A stretch of DNA of 7,674 nt from JBDLSO01 sp039799445 (GTDB taxonomy: Bacteria > Patescibacteriota > Minisyncoccia > Phycocordibacterales > UBA5272), in the NCBI GenBank assembly GCA_039799445.1, contig JBDLSO010000031.1, positions 1 through 7,674 on the forward strand. The letters run 5' to 3'. The notes below the pieces were generated by a model. That model searched no databases and had not been told where the DNA came from. It worked only from the letters and a program-made list of their open reading frames with translations. Both the position numbers and the translations under genes were made by a program. Below, piece after piece: positions 1 to 6,048 of this stretch; the stretch's first letter is position 1; every line of letters begins with the position of its first letter.

Positions 1-972
1 ATGTACTCCAGTCTTCAGGTCTATCACTACACGTATGTCACGTGTTGATTCATCGCGAAGTCCTTTGATACCTTCGAGTTTCTTTTCTCGTACAAGATCT
101 GCAATGTTTTCAATGAGATTTGATTTGTTCACGCGATATGGTATAGAGGTGATAATGATTTGGAACTGATCACCTTTTCCTTCTATTATTTCCGCCTCAC
201 CTCGTACTACGATACCACCACGCCCAGTACCATAGGCTTGCGCAAGTCCAGTATCTGCAAAGGCTATCCCGCCAAGTGGGAAGTCTGGACCTTTGACGAA
301 TTCCCGCAAGTCGTCGTTGGTTGCAGTTGGTGTATCTATCAGATGTAATGTTGCATCTACGACTTCACGAAGATTGTGTGGTGCGATATTGGTCGCCATA
401 CCCACTGCGATACCCAGAGTACCGTTGAGTAGCAGTTGGGGCACTGCTGCTGGAAGTACTGTTGGTTCTTTGACACGTCCATCATAATTGGGACGAAAGT
501 CAACAGTATTCTTCTCGATATCGAGCAACATATCGCCAGATATTTTTGACATTTTGGCTTCTGTATAACGATATGCCGCAGCAGAGTCACCGTCTATTGA
601 ACCGAAGTTTCCCTGACCGAGCACGAGCGGATAGCGAGTGCTGAAGTCTTGTGCGAGCTTGACCATTGCTTCATACACTGATGAGTCACCATGTGGGTGA
701 AAATTACCAAGTACATCTCCGACAACTGTTGCTGATTTGCGAAACTTACCAGCTGCTGTCAGTCCATTTTGATGCATTGCATACAAAATACGACGATGCA
801 CAGGCTTTAGGCCATCTCGCACATCAGGAAGTGCGCGCATGGTGATAACACTCATCGCATAATCTATATACGAATCACGCATTTCGGTAGCGATATTAGT
901 TTGTATCGTATTTATTCGTTCAGGAATATCTTCTTCTGGAATATTTGATGTTGTACTCTTTTTGGTAGCCAT
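1..972 (-). CDS. gyrA: DNA gyrase subunit A, N-terminal part (runs off the left edge)
   Basis: Catalytic breakage-reunion subunit of type II topoisomerase, which with GyrB introduces negative supercoils using ATP. The 324 codons present read MATKKSTTSN... and cover the winged-helix and start of the tower region. Visible family blocks are YAMSVITMRALPDVRDGLKPVHRR (residues about 38-61, seen in pieces), HPHGDSSVYEAM (92-103) and GQGNFGSIDGDSAAAYRYTE (119-138). The active-site tyrosine is Tyr136 in the RYT motif. The quinolone-pocket positions are Ser97 and Glu101, as in many bacteria whose GyrA has Ser and Glu there. The C-terminal half, including the beta-pinwheel that separates GyrA from ParC, lies outside the window, so ParC cannot be fully excluded. 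The ATG at 972 is the only sensible start: it follows an extended -10 box by 9 nt and has no Shine-Dalgarno sequence. It is divergent from the DUF4446-infB-rbfA operon. Confidence 0.95.
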   Translation of the reverse strand, partial: MATKKSTTSNIPEEDIPERINTIQTNIATEMRDSYIDYAMSVITMRALPDVRDGLKPVHRRILYAMHQNGLTAAGKFRKSATVVGDVLGNFHPHGDSSVYEAMVKLAQDFSTRYPLVLGQGNFGSIDGDSAAAYRYTEAKMSKISGDMLLDIEKNTVDFRPNYDGRVKEPTVLPAAVPQLLLNGTLGIAVGMATNIAPHNLREVVDATLHLIDTPTATNDDLREFVKGPDFPLGGIAFADTGLAQAYGTGRGGIVVRGEAEIIEGKGDQFQIIITSIPYRVNKSNLIENIADLVREKKLEGIKGLRDESTRDIRVVIDLKTGVH

Positions 973-981
973 ATGCTAAAT

Positions 982-990
982 AGTATACCA
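982..990 (-). promoter_or_regulatory. Extended -10 promoter of gyrA (TGGTATACT)
   Basis: On the minus strand the sequence TGGTATACT ends 9 nt before the gyrA ATG. Transcription starting about 7 nt after the -10 would leave a leader of only 2-3 nt, so the mRNA is predicted to be effectively leaderless. No good -35 is visible at the normal distance, which fits an extended -10 promoter. Confidence 0.65.
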
Positions 991-1086
991 TAAAAAAACA
1001 TGCTGTGTGGGTAACTAGGACTGTTTTGATACTCTGGAGGTTCAATAGTACAAAAGAATACACTGCTTTCATTATGGCCTTTTATT

Positions 1087-1095
1087 TGCTATACT
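1087..1095 (+). promoter_or_regulatory. Extended -10 promoter of the DUF4446-infB-rbfA operon (TGCTATACT)
   Basis: TGCTATACT ends 7 nt before the ATG at 1103, so the predicted start of transcription coincides with the start codon. There is only a weak -35 (TTTCAT, 1067-1072, 17-nt spacer). It is back to back with the gyrA promoter about 100 bp away. The rest of the 130-bp gap shows nothing else I can support. Confidence 0.65.
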
Positions 1096-1102
1096 TACAG
1101 AT

Positions 1103-1570
1103 ATGCAATCACCTAGCTACCTGTTTTTGTACATACTAATAGCACTTTCAGTACTACTCATCTCATACGTATTTTTTCTACACAGAAAAATATCTCGTTT
1201 TCTGACAGGAAGTTCAGCACAAAATCTAGAAGGTGCACTCATTGAGGATAGGAAAAGAGTTGCTGAATTGCTACAAGAAAATAAAATACTCAGAAGCAGA
1301 CTCGATGTTGCCGAGAAAAAACTCACACAGTCTGTGCGTGCTGTTGAGACAGTACGTTTTAATCCATTCGCGGATCAGGGTAGCAATCAGAGTTTTGCAA
1401 CAACACTTGTCGATGAAACTGGGTCAGGTGTAATGCTTTCTTCTCTTTACTCACGAAGTGGTGTCAGTATTTTCGCAAAACCACTCAAAAACTTTACAAG
1501 TAATTACGAACTCACCGCAGAAGAGAAAGAGAGTATCGAAATAACAAAGAAAAATCAATATGACAAATAA
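1103..1570 (+). CDS. DUF4446 family membrane-anchored coiled-coil protein
   Basis: 155 residues of unknown function. One hydrophobic segment (residues about 7-26) anchors the protein, followed by a basic stretch HRKISR and a charged heptad-like region (about 42-82) likely to be a coiled coil. The C-terminal conserved block starts at RFNPFADQGSNQSFA (85-99) and continues with a Gly-rich LSSLYSR...FAKPLKN stretch (112-130), which I recognise as the DUF4446 signature. The C-tail is charged. The family assignment comes from memory of that block, not from a search. It is the first gene of an operon with infB and rbfA, and its last 11 nt overlap infB, suggesting translational coupling. The start at 1103 is supported by the -10 box 7 nt upstream, with no Shine-Dalgarno sequence. 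Confidence 0.85.
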   Translation: MQSPSYLFLYILIALSVLLISYVFFLHRKISRFLTGSSAQNLEGALIEDRKRVAELLQENKILRSRLDVAEKKLTQSVRAVETVRFNPFADQGSNQSFATTLVDETGSGVMLSSLYSRSGVSIFAKPLKNFTSNYELTAEEKESIEITKKNQYDK

Positions 1571-3071
1571 AAAAACACAAAGCTATATAGATACTCGCGA
1601 ACCAATAGTTGCTGTTGTTGGGCATATTGACCATGGAAAGTCTTCACTGCTTGACTATATACGTACATCAAATAGTGTCGCGGGAGAAGTCGGTGGTATC
1701 ACCCAACATATCAGTGCATACGAAGCAAAAATCAAAGGAGAGGATGGAACAAATCACACTATCACGTTTCTTGACACCCCAGGGCATGAAGCCTTCTCGA
1801 CTATGCGTGAACGAGGTGCTCAGATTGCAGATATCGCAATACTTATCGTATCTGCAGAGGACGGTGTGAAAGCACAAACTATCGAAGCTTGGAAGACAAT
1901 AGAAAAAACAAAAGTGCATCCGATAGTAGCAATCAACAAAATAGACAAGCCTGGTGCAGATATTGAAAAAACAAAATCTGGACTTGTCGAAGCTGGTATA
2001 TATGTCGAGGGATTTGGTGGAGATATACCTTGCGTTCCAATATCTGCAAAAACTGGTGAGGGTATTCCTGAATTGCTTCAAACAATTTTACTGGTCGCTG
2101 AACTCGCAGAACTAAAGGGTGATACTGGTGAACCGGGGGTAGGAACTGTGCTTGAATCGTTCCTTGATTCAAAAAGAGGTATTTCTGCTACGCTTGTACT
2201 GCAAGACGGTTATATTGGCTCTGGTATGTTTGTGCTTGCTGGTGGCGCACTTGCTCCGACACGTATTATGGAGGACTTTACTGGTAAAGCTATCAAAATA
2301 GCTGAGTGCCCTTCTGCAATCAAGATAGTAGGTTTCGATGAAATACCACTTGCTGGAACACTTTTCACTGTGTACTCAGACAAAAAGTCTGCGGAAGACG
2401 CACAAAAAGAGTATCATCAGAACAAAGTAGAACTGACAAAACATATCGAACGTACCCCAGATGATGTAGAGTTACTCCCCCTCATTATCAAAGCTGATGT
2501 ACTTGGTAGACTTGATGCTATTCGCCAAGAGTTAGAGAAAATAGATCAGAAAGGTGTACAAATTAAAATCATTGGCGCAGGTAGTGGCAATATCACAGAA
2601 GCCGATGTACTCATGGCATCATCGGATCCACGCACCATGGTGCTTGGTCTCGGAGTTAAAATTGAAAACAAATCACGTGAACAAATAGAGCGATTCAAAA
2701 TACATGTTGAACTTTTTGACATCATATACAAACTCACTGAACGAGTTACAGAAGTAGTGTCTGATAGAGTGCCTAAAACACTAGTAGAAGAAGTAACAGG
2801 CGCTGTCAAAATCATTCGTTGTTTCAGTGCTCAAAAAGAAAAGCAGGTTATTGGTGGACATGTACATACTGGCAAACTAATACTCGGCAGCACAGTTAAA
2901 ATAATACGACGTGACTTTGAGATTGGGCGTGGCAAACTGATTGAACTACAATCGCAAAAGATAAAAACAACTGAAGTAAATGAGGGTGTGGACTGCGGTA
3001 TGATGATAGAATCAAAATTCGAAATTGCCCCAGGTGATATACTTGAATGCGTAAAGATGACATCAAAATAA
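1560..3071 (+). CDS. infB: Translation initiation factor IF-2, short form
   Basis: GTPase that places initiator tRNA on the 30S subunit and promotes subunit joining. The 503 residues begin almost directly with the G domain: G1 GHIDHGKS (21-28), G2 GGITQH (45-50), G3 DTPGH (72-76), G4 NKID (126-129), G5 SAK (162-164). The beta-barrel domain, linker and C-terminal fMet-tRNA-binding domain follow, ending in CGMMIESKFEIAPGDILE. The long N-terminal region and IF2N modules of typical bacterial IF2 (700-900 aa) are absent; only about 14 residues precede the G domain. Ser replaces the more common Thr in GK[S/T], which should still bind Mg-GTP. The ATG overlaps the upstream gene by 11 nt and has no clear Shine-Dalgarno sequence, so initiation is probably coupled. 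rbfA starts 1 nt after the stop. Confidence 0.97.
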   Translation: MTNKKTQSYIDTREPIVAVVGHIDHGKSSLLDYIRTSNSVAGEVGGITQHISAYEAKIKGEDGTNHTITFLDTPGHEAFSTMRERGAQIADIAILIVSAEDGVKAQTIEAWKTIEKTKVHPIVAINKIDKPGADIEKTKSGLVEAGIYVEGFGGDIPCVPISAKTGEGIPELLQTILLVAELAELKGDTGEPGVGTVLESFLDSKRGISATLVLQDGYIGSGMFVLAGGALAPTRIMEDFTGKAIKIAECPSAIKIVGFDEIPLAGTLFTVYSDKKSAEDAQKEYHQNKVELTKHIERTPDDVELLPLIIKADVLGRLDAIRQELEKIDQKGVQIKIIGAGSGNITEADVLMASSDPRTMVLGLGVKIENKSREQIERFKIHVELFDIIYKLTERVTEVVSDRVPKTLVEEVTGAVKIIRCFSAQKEKQVIGGHVHTGKLILGSTVKIIRRDFEIGRGKLIELQSQKIKTTEVNEGVDCGMMIESKFEIAPGDILECVKMTSK

Positions 3072-3072
3072 T

Positions 3073-3450
3073 ATGGAACATTATTCAGAACGACAACTCA
3101 AAGTAAGTAGCGAGCTGAAAAATATTGCAGCTGACTTTTTTGAACGTGAAAGCAATGGGGCTTCGCTGATCACTGTTACCAGATGTGAGATATCGCCAGA
3201 CCTCCGTTACTGCACTATTTTTATCAGTGTACTTCCAGAGAGTAAAGAAGAAGCAGCGATACATTTTGCAAAACGTATGCGACCAGATCTACGCACATAT
3301 GTGAAGAAGCGATTCAAAGCCAAAGTACTTCCCTTTTTTGAATTAGAGCTTGACTATGGCGAGAAAAACAGACAACACATAGATGACTTGATGAGAAATG
3401 AAAAGCCTTTGATAGCAGAAAAAATGGAGGGTGTGATAGATACAGAATAA
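3073..3450 (+). CDS. rbfA: Ribosome-binding factor A
   Basis: Small KH-fold factor that binds the 30S subunit near helix 1 of 16S rRNA and helps late maturation. It is 125 residues, the usual size. Family landmarks are the N-terminal helix with ERQLKVSSELKNI (6-18), the core strand VTRCEISPDLRYCTIFISVL (35-54) and the C-terminal FELELDYGEKNRQHIDDLM (89-107), which matches the usual pattern of a strand followed by a residue run into IDDLL. The short acidic tail is not conserved. The gene begins 1 nt after the infB stop without a recognisable Shine-Dalgarno sequence. The infB-rbfA order is a classic conserved pair, here without nusA and rimP directly upstream. Confidence 0.95.
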   Translation: MEHYSERQLKVSSELKNIAADFFERESNGASLITVTRCEISPDLRYCTIFISVLPESKEEAAIHFAKRMRPDLRTYVKKRFKAKVLPFFELELDYGEKNRQHIDDLMRNEKPLIAEKMEGVIDTE

Positions 3451-3463
3451 GATATAAAAGAAA

Positions 3464-3496
3464 AAACCCAGCAATCGCTTCGCGATTGCTGGGTTT
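3464..3496. terminator. Strong hairpin terminator between convergent rbfA and the ClpP-like gene
   Basis: Perfect 15-bp stem (AAACCCAGCAATCGC paired with its complement) and a TTC loop. On the minus strand it is followed by T6-C-T4, a classical intrinsic terminator for the ClpP-like gene. On the plus strand the T run is only three bases, so termination of the infB operon there is weaker, or the element works in both directions. Confidence 0.85.
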
Positions 3497-3513
3497 GCAG
3501 TTGTGGGACTTAA

Positions 3514-4083
3514 TTATCTTTTTGAAAAAGGTCTCGTGATTATTTCGTCGATACAACCTATTTCCAAAGCCTGCTCAGGATAGATCCACTCATCGAGTGA
3601 AAGAAGTGTTTCCCATTCTTCTTCAGAAATTTTTTTTCTATCATGAGCATCATTTAGTCTTCTGTGTAATTCAATGAGCTCCTCCTTTAACTCGGCAAAC
3701 TTCTTTTCATTTCGAATAGAATCCAACTTCACATCACTCACTTTTAAGTGGTGAAAAAGTAGGCGAGCATTTGGAGTTGCAACTCTGATATCGCCTGCTT
3801 GTAATATGAGCGCCGCGGCAGAGCCTGCTCTGGGAAAAACAATTGTTCTCGTTGTACCGGGATATGCTCTAATCATATCGTAGATTGCTAGCCCAATCCC
3901 AGCGTAGCCTCCACCTGAGTTTATGAGAATATCAACTGGTACAAAGTCTCCTTTATGACTACCTTTGGCAATCAATGAAAGGAAAATTTCAGTTACCATA
4001 TCCGCCATCGGTTTGTTTACTTCGCCCTCGATCGGGATAATTCCCGTATCAAGTGCTATTTTTATCTTTGTCTGAATGTCCAT
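3514..4083 (-). CDS. ClpP-like serine peptidase (ClpP/crotonase fold)
   Basis: 189 residues related to the proteolytic subunit of Clp proteases. ILINSGGGYAGIGLAIYDMI (52-71) corresponds to the ClpP block with NSPGG. FPRAGSAAALILQAG (83-97) carries the expected nucleophile Ser88, and PNARLLFHH (104-112) the expected His111. At the C-terminus YPEQALEIGCIDEI (168-181) matches the ClpP end. By hand alignment the third triad position, Asp in canonical ClpP, falls on a Leu near residue 160, while Asp164 lies four residues later. Catalytic competence is therefore uncertain. A charged helical stretch (114-160) is longer than usual. I chose the ATG at 4083 because AAAGGAG lies 6 nt upstream; the earlier in-frame ATG at 4134 sits inside the promoter. 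It is divergent from the small membrane protein gene. Whether it partners ClpX is unknown. Confidence 0.85.
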   Translation of the reverse strand: MDIQTKIKIALDTGIIPIEGEVNKPMADMVTEIFLSLIAKGSHKGDFVPVDILINSGGGYAGIGLAIYDMIRAYPGTTRTIVFPRAGSAAALILQAGDIRVATPNARLLFHHLKVSDVKLDSIRNEKKFAELKEELIELHRRLNDAHDRKKISEEEWETLLSLDEWIYPEQALEIGCIDEIITRPFSKR

Positions 4084-4089
4084 CTTTTT

Positions 4090-4096
4090 CTCCTTT
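4090..4096 (-). promoter_or_regulatory. Shine-Dalgarno sequence of the ClpP-like gene
   Basis: AAAGGAG on the minus strand, 6 nt before the ATG at 4083. It decides that start over the upstream ATG at 4134. It is one of only two clear Shine-Dalgarno sequences in the window. Confidence 0.8.
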
Positions 4097-4115
4097 GCGA
4101 AATGAACCTTGGTTA

Positions 4116-4144
4116 AAGATACTATACTTGACAAACAGTGTCAA
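4116..4144 (-). promoter_or_regulatory. Promoter of the ClpP-like gene (TTGACA, 17 nt, TATCTT)
   Basis: On the minus strand a consensus -35 TTGACA (plus 4139-4144) is followed by a 17-nt spacer and TATCTT (4116-4121). An alternative -10, TATAGT, overlaps at 4121-4126 but is badly spaced. Predicted leader is about 25 nt. It overlaps the opposing promoter. Confidence 0.65.
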
Positions 4145-4156
4145 TAGGTGTATAAT
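4128..4156 (+). promoter_or_regulatory. Consensus sigma-70-type promoter of the small membrane protein gene
   Basis: TTGACA (4128-4133), exactly 17 nt, TATAAT (4151-4156): a perfect consensus housekeeping promoter. Its -35 and the opposing -35 form the inverted repeat TTGACA-N5-TGTCAA, so polymerase at one promoter should exclude the other. Confidence 0.9.
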
Positions 4157-4170
4157 TGTATTATTGTTCA

Positions 4171-4197
4171 GCTCGCAATTCCGTGAGCAAGGGAGGG
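4171..4197 (+). promoter_or_regulatory. Leader hairpin and Shine-Dalgarno of the small membrane protein gene
   Basis: The leader holds GCTCGC / GTGAGC (4171-4188, six pairs including one G-T wobble, 6-nt loop), immediately followed by a purine-rich GGGAGGG (4191-4197) 4 nt before the ATG. The hairpin does not cover the Shine-Dalgarno sequence, so it may stabilise the mRNA rather than block it. Confidence 0.5.
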
Positions 4198-4201
4198 CAA
4201 T

Positions 4202-4453
4202 ATGATCCTGAAAACTTCTTTTTTTACATTCCTTGGAGTTTCGCTCCTCGGGATTGGGTATAGTGTTCACACTATGACCCGTGGTGCAGACTCTGAAATT
4301 ACTGACATTGCTTTTGCAATTTGTCTGTTTGCATACATGTTTGGGCTTCTGCTCTTGGCATTCGCTGTGATGACTGTCGTGGCGTATTTTCGACCCAAAA
4401 AGGTCCAGCGTGCTGTACTCTGGTCACGCAAACCAAAAAGCTACATGCACTAG
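4202..4453 (+). CDS. Small two-helix membrane protein, unknown
   Basis: 83 residues; I do not recognise the family. Two hydrophobic segments (about 5-23 and 34-62) are joined by a short polar loop (HTMTRGADSEITD). A basic tail YFRPKKVQRAVLWSRKPKSYMH follows, probably cytoplasmic by the positive-inside rule. No signal-peptidase site is evident. Coding reality is supported by the whole expression unit: consensus promoter, leader, strong Shine-Dalgarno sequence, ORF and terminator, all on the same strand and well spaced. The gene stands alone between two leftward genes. The promoter suggests high constitutive expression, unlike the neighbouring extended -10 units. Confidence 0.8.
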   Translation: MILKTSFFTFLGVSLLGIGYSVHTMTRGADSEITDIAFAICLFAYMFGLLLLAFAVMTVVAYFRPKKVQRAVLWSRKPKSYMH

Positions 4454-4476
4454 CTAGAATGGTGCACTCAATATAC

Positions 4477-4507
4477 ACCTCCACTGCAGAACGCGTGGAG
4501 GTTTGTT
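4477..4507 (+). terminator. Intrinsic terminator of the small membrane protein gene
   Basis: ACCTCCAC / GTGGAGGT, an 8-bp perfect stem (4477-4484 with 4495-4502), 10-nt loop, then the T-rich tract TTGTTATTTAT. The minus strand lacks a T run, so it serves the plus strand and not murG. Its T tract reaches the murG stop codon. Confidence 0.8.
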
Positions 4508-4509
4508 AT

Positions 4510-5568
4510 TTATAGCCCTATCTTTTTGATAATAATTTCAGTGGCACGCGGCAATTCCATTTTTTGTATATTGGCAACAAGCAGCTCTCTGTCTCTATAT
4601 ACTTCCCTCAGAGTATGTATAAAAATACTATTATTCATTTCTTCTTCAAACAATACTTTGCAGGCTCCATGATTTTGTACATATAGTGTATTTTCTATTT
4701 GATCTCCCCTACTTTGTGACTTTGGAAGCGGGATAAATAAGGTTGGTTTTTGAAGTGTCAACAACTCCATCACCGAGCCTGCACCACCGCGTGATACTAC
4801 TACATCTGCAGCCGCTATACAATCAAACATCTCTGCACCTACAAATTCTTTTTGAATATAATTTGGGTTTTGTATACTTTTATTTTGTTTACCAGTACCA
4901 GTGAAATGCACTACGATAAAATCCTTTGTTATGGTTTCTAAATTGTTCACTATATACAGATTGAGCGACGCAGCACCTAGGCTACCACCGAGTACGAGTA
5001 GTATTGGTTTGTTTTGTGTAATACCTAAAAAAGATTTACCGAGTGTGCTGTCTGCAAGATATATTGATGAGCGTAGAGGAAGCCCCGAAACTGTATATGA
5101 TATTTGAGGAACATATGTAGGAGGAAATGTCATAAAAAGATGTGCTCCAAATGGCACAGCGATACGATTGGCAAGTCCGGGAGTCATGTCTGCTTCGTGT
5201 ATATAGACAGGTATACCGAGCATTTTGCCTGCTATCACGACTGGTACACTCACAAATCCACCTTTTGAAAATATAAAAAGGGGGCGTATAACTCTCAGCT
5301 GCTTGTAAGCATCAATAATACCGAGCAACACCTTGAATATATCTACTATATTTTGCAGGTCGAAGTATCTACGCAATTTGCCAGAAACAATACTGCGATA
5401 CTCTATACCCCAAGACTTGGTGATTTCTTTTTCTACCCCAGTTTTGGTACCAAAATAGTACACAATATATTTTTGTTTGTAATATTCTATGAGCGGCTGA
5501 TTGGGAAACACATGTCCACCACTTCCTCCACCAGTAAACACAACTGATTTTTGTCTGTTTGATTCCAT
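4510..5568 (-). CDS. murG: MurG: lipid I to lipid II GlcNAc transferase
   Basis: Membrane-associated GT-B glycosyltransferase that adds GlcNAc from UDP-GlcNAc to undecaprenyl-PP-MurNAc-peptide, the last cytoplasmic step of peptidoglycan precursor synthesis. Motifs (numbered from the 5568 start): glycine loop GGGSGGH (13-19, usually GGTGGH), FSKGGFVSVP (100-109), HEADMTPGLANR (124-135), GGSLGA (194-199), the donor-site SRGGAGSVMEL (259-269), and DQIENT (289-294) for the usual HQ..NA. Length is 352 residues, normal for MurG. An ATG two codons upstream (5574) is possible, but it directly abuts the -10 box. The ATG at 5568 lies where transcription should begin, so I prefer it. It is monocistronic here, not in a dcw cluster. 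Confidence 0.95.
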   Translation of the reverse strand: MESNRQKSVVFTGGGSGGHVFPNQPLIEYYKQKYIVYYFGTKTGVEKEITKSWGIEYRSIVSGKLRRYFDLQNIVDIFKVLLGIIDAYKQLRVIRPLFIFSKGGFVSVPVVIAGKMLGIPVYIHEADMTPGLANRIAVPFGAHLFMTFPPTYVPQISYTVSGLPLRSSIYLADSTLGKSFLGITQNKPILLVLGGSLGAASLNLYIVNNLETITKDFIVVHFTGTGKQNKSIQNPNYIQKEFVGAEMFDCIAAADVVVSRGGAGSVMELLTLQKPTLFIPLPKSQSRGDQIENTLYVQNHGACKVLFEEEMNNSIFIHTLREVYRDRELLVANIQKMELPRATEIIIKKIGL

Positions 5569-5574
5569 ATACAT

Positions 5575-5583
5575 ATTGTACCA
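5575..5583 (-). promoter_or_regulatory. Extended -10 promoter of murG (TGGTACAAT)
   Basis: TGGTACAAT on the minus strand ends 6 nt before the ATG at 5568, again predicting a leaderless mRNA. It is a variant of the TGNTATACT motif seen elsewhere in the window. Confidence 0.6.
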
Positions 5584-5614
5584 GTATCTAGGAAATGGAG
5601 AAAGAAAGAAAATA

Positions 5615-5623
5615 TGATATACT
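5615..5623 (+). promoter_or_regulatory. Extended -10 promoter of the small RNA (TGATATACT)
   Basis: TGATATACT, identical to the motif before the DUF1361 gene, with predicted transcription start near 5630, directly at the first hairpin of the noncoding RNA. Confidence 0.6.
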
Positions 5624-5629
5624 CATAGT

Positions 5630-5731
5630 GTTGCACTTTTCATACAAAGTGCGACTACACCGCGTAGCTACTCCCCCCAGGCTACGCGGACTAAACCCCC
5701 GCGCGACATGTTTGCAGCGGGGGTGCTTTTT
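5630..5731 (+). ncRNA. Candidate structured noncoding RNA with three hairpins
   Basis: No ORF is present between the promoter at 5615-5623 and the T run at 5727-5731. Three consecutive stems fill the segment. Hairpin 1 is GCACTTT / AAAGTGC (5633-5652, 6-nt loop). Hairpin 2 is CCGCGTAGC / GCTACGCGG (5660-5689, perfect 9 bp) with a 12-nt loop containing CTCCCCCC. Hairpin 3 is CCCCCGC / GCGGGGG (5696-5723), followed by a T run. The GC-rich stems stand out against very AT-rich flanks. The C-rich loop resembles loops of sRNAs that pair with G-rich Shine-Dalgarno sequences. It could instead pair with the G run of hairpin 3 as a pseudoknot or anti-terminator. I do not recognise 6S RNA, SRP RNA, tmRNA or a known riboswitch in it. 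Confidence 0.65.
5696..5731 (+). terminator. Terminator of the candidate noncoding RNA
   Basis: CCCCCGC / GCGGGGG, 7 bp, 14-nt loop, then TGCTTTTT. A second inverted repeat, TTGCATA / TATGCAA (5730-5750), follows at once and may back it up. Confidence 0.75.
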
Positions 5732-5750
5732 GCATATATATTGTATGCAA

Positions 5751-5932
5751 AATTATATATAGTAGTAGAAAGTGATATTGAAATATGATATAGTAATAAC
5801 AATGTTATGATAATTCTCATCAAAATCTACTGATTTGCGATGTGAAGACGCATAAGATTCAGTCCAAGACATACATGTAGAATTTTCATAAAATTGTGTT
5901 CAATTTTATATAATTTTTACGCTTAAAAATTA
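5751..5932 (+). promoter_or_regulatory. AT-rich intergenic stretch with tRNA-Cys promoter
   Basis: No gene is supported here. TATAAT at 5909-5914 with TTCATA 18 nt upstream (5885-5890) is the best promoter for tRNA-Cys, giving a start near 5921 and a 12-nt leader. A second possible extended -10, TGATATAGT, lies at 5786-5794. The only ORF behind it encodes eight residues (5807-5833), which I do not call a gene. If that promoter is active, the transcript would enter the tRNA with a leader of about 130 nt. Confidence 0.5.
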
Positions 5933-6004
5933 GGTGCGATGGTGAAGCGGTAACACTGCGGTTTGCAAAACCGCCATGCGTGGGTTCGATCCCCACTCGC
6001 ACCT
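5933..6004 (+). tRNA. tRNA-Cys (anticodon GCA)
   Basis: 72-nt cloverleaf. Acceptor GGTGCGA / TCGCACC (5933-5939, 5997-6003). Anticodon stem GCGGT / ACCGC around loop TTGCAAA with GCA at 5965-5967. T stem GTGGG / CCCAC with loop TTCGATC. The D arm has a 3-bp stem and the conserved GG. Discriminator base is T (U73), the expected cysteine identity element. CCA is not encoded. Its 3' half is copied twice downstream, once inverted (6050-6088) and once direct (6209-6222). Confidence 0.97.
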
Positions 6005-6048
6005 CAAATAATAAAATGCCCATTATTTGGGCATTTTATTATTTGAGG
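6002..6048. repeat. Perfect 21-bp inverted repeat starting inside tRNA-Cys
   Basis: Arms 6002-6022 and 6028-6048 are exact reverse complements with loop TTATT. The left arm begins with the last acceptor bases of the tRNA. The tip GCCCA / TGGGC followed by ATTTTATTATTT could serve as an intrinsic terminator. The pairing continues outward into the tRNA T arm (see the fold-back element). Confidence 0.9.

Noticed and set aside
1668..2081. 137-codon ORF on the minus strand inside infB
   Set aside because: Lies wholly within the well-supported infB reading frame and shows no family motif; a shadow frame.
4084..4134. 17-residue longer N-terminus of the ClpP-like protein
   Set aside because: The upstream ATG lies inside the -35/-10 region and a good Shine-Dalgarno sequence precedes the inner ATG at 4083.
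5660..5731. preQ1-like or other metabolite riboswitch
   Set aside because: The CTAAA-like stretch is a weak resemblance, and the unit ends in a terminator with no coding gene downstream on that strand.
5807..5833. Eight-residue ORF behind a TGATATAGT box
   Set aside because: Too short to support, no Shine-Dalgarno sequence, and no linked gene that it could control as a leader peptide.
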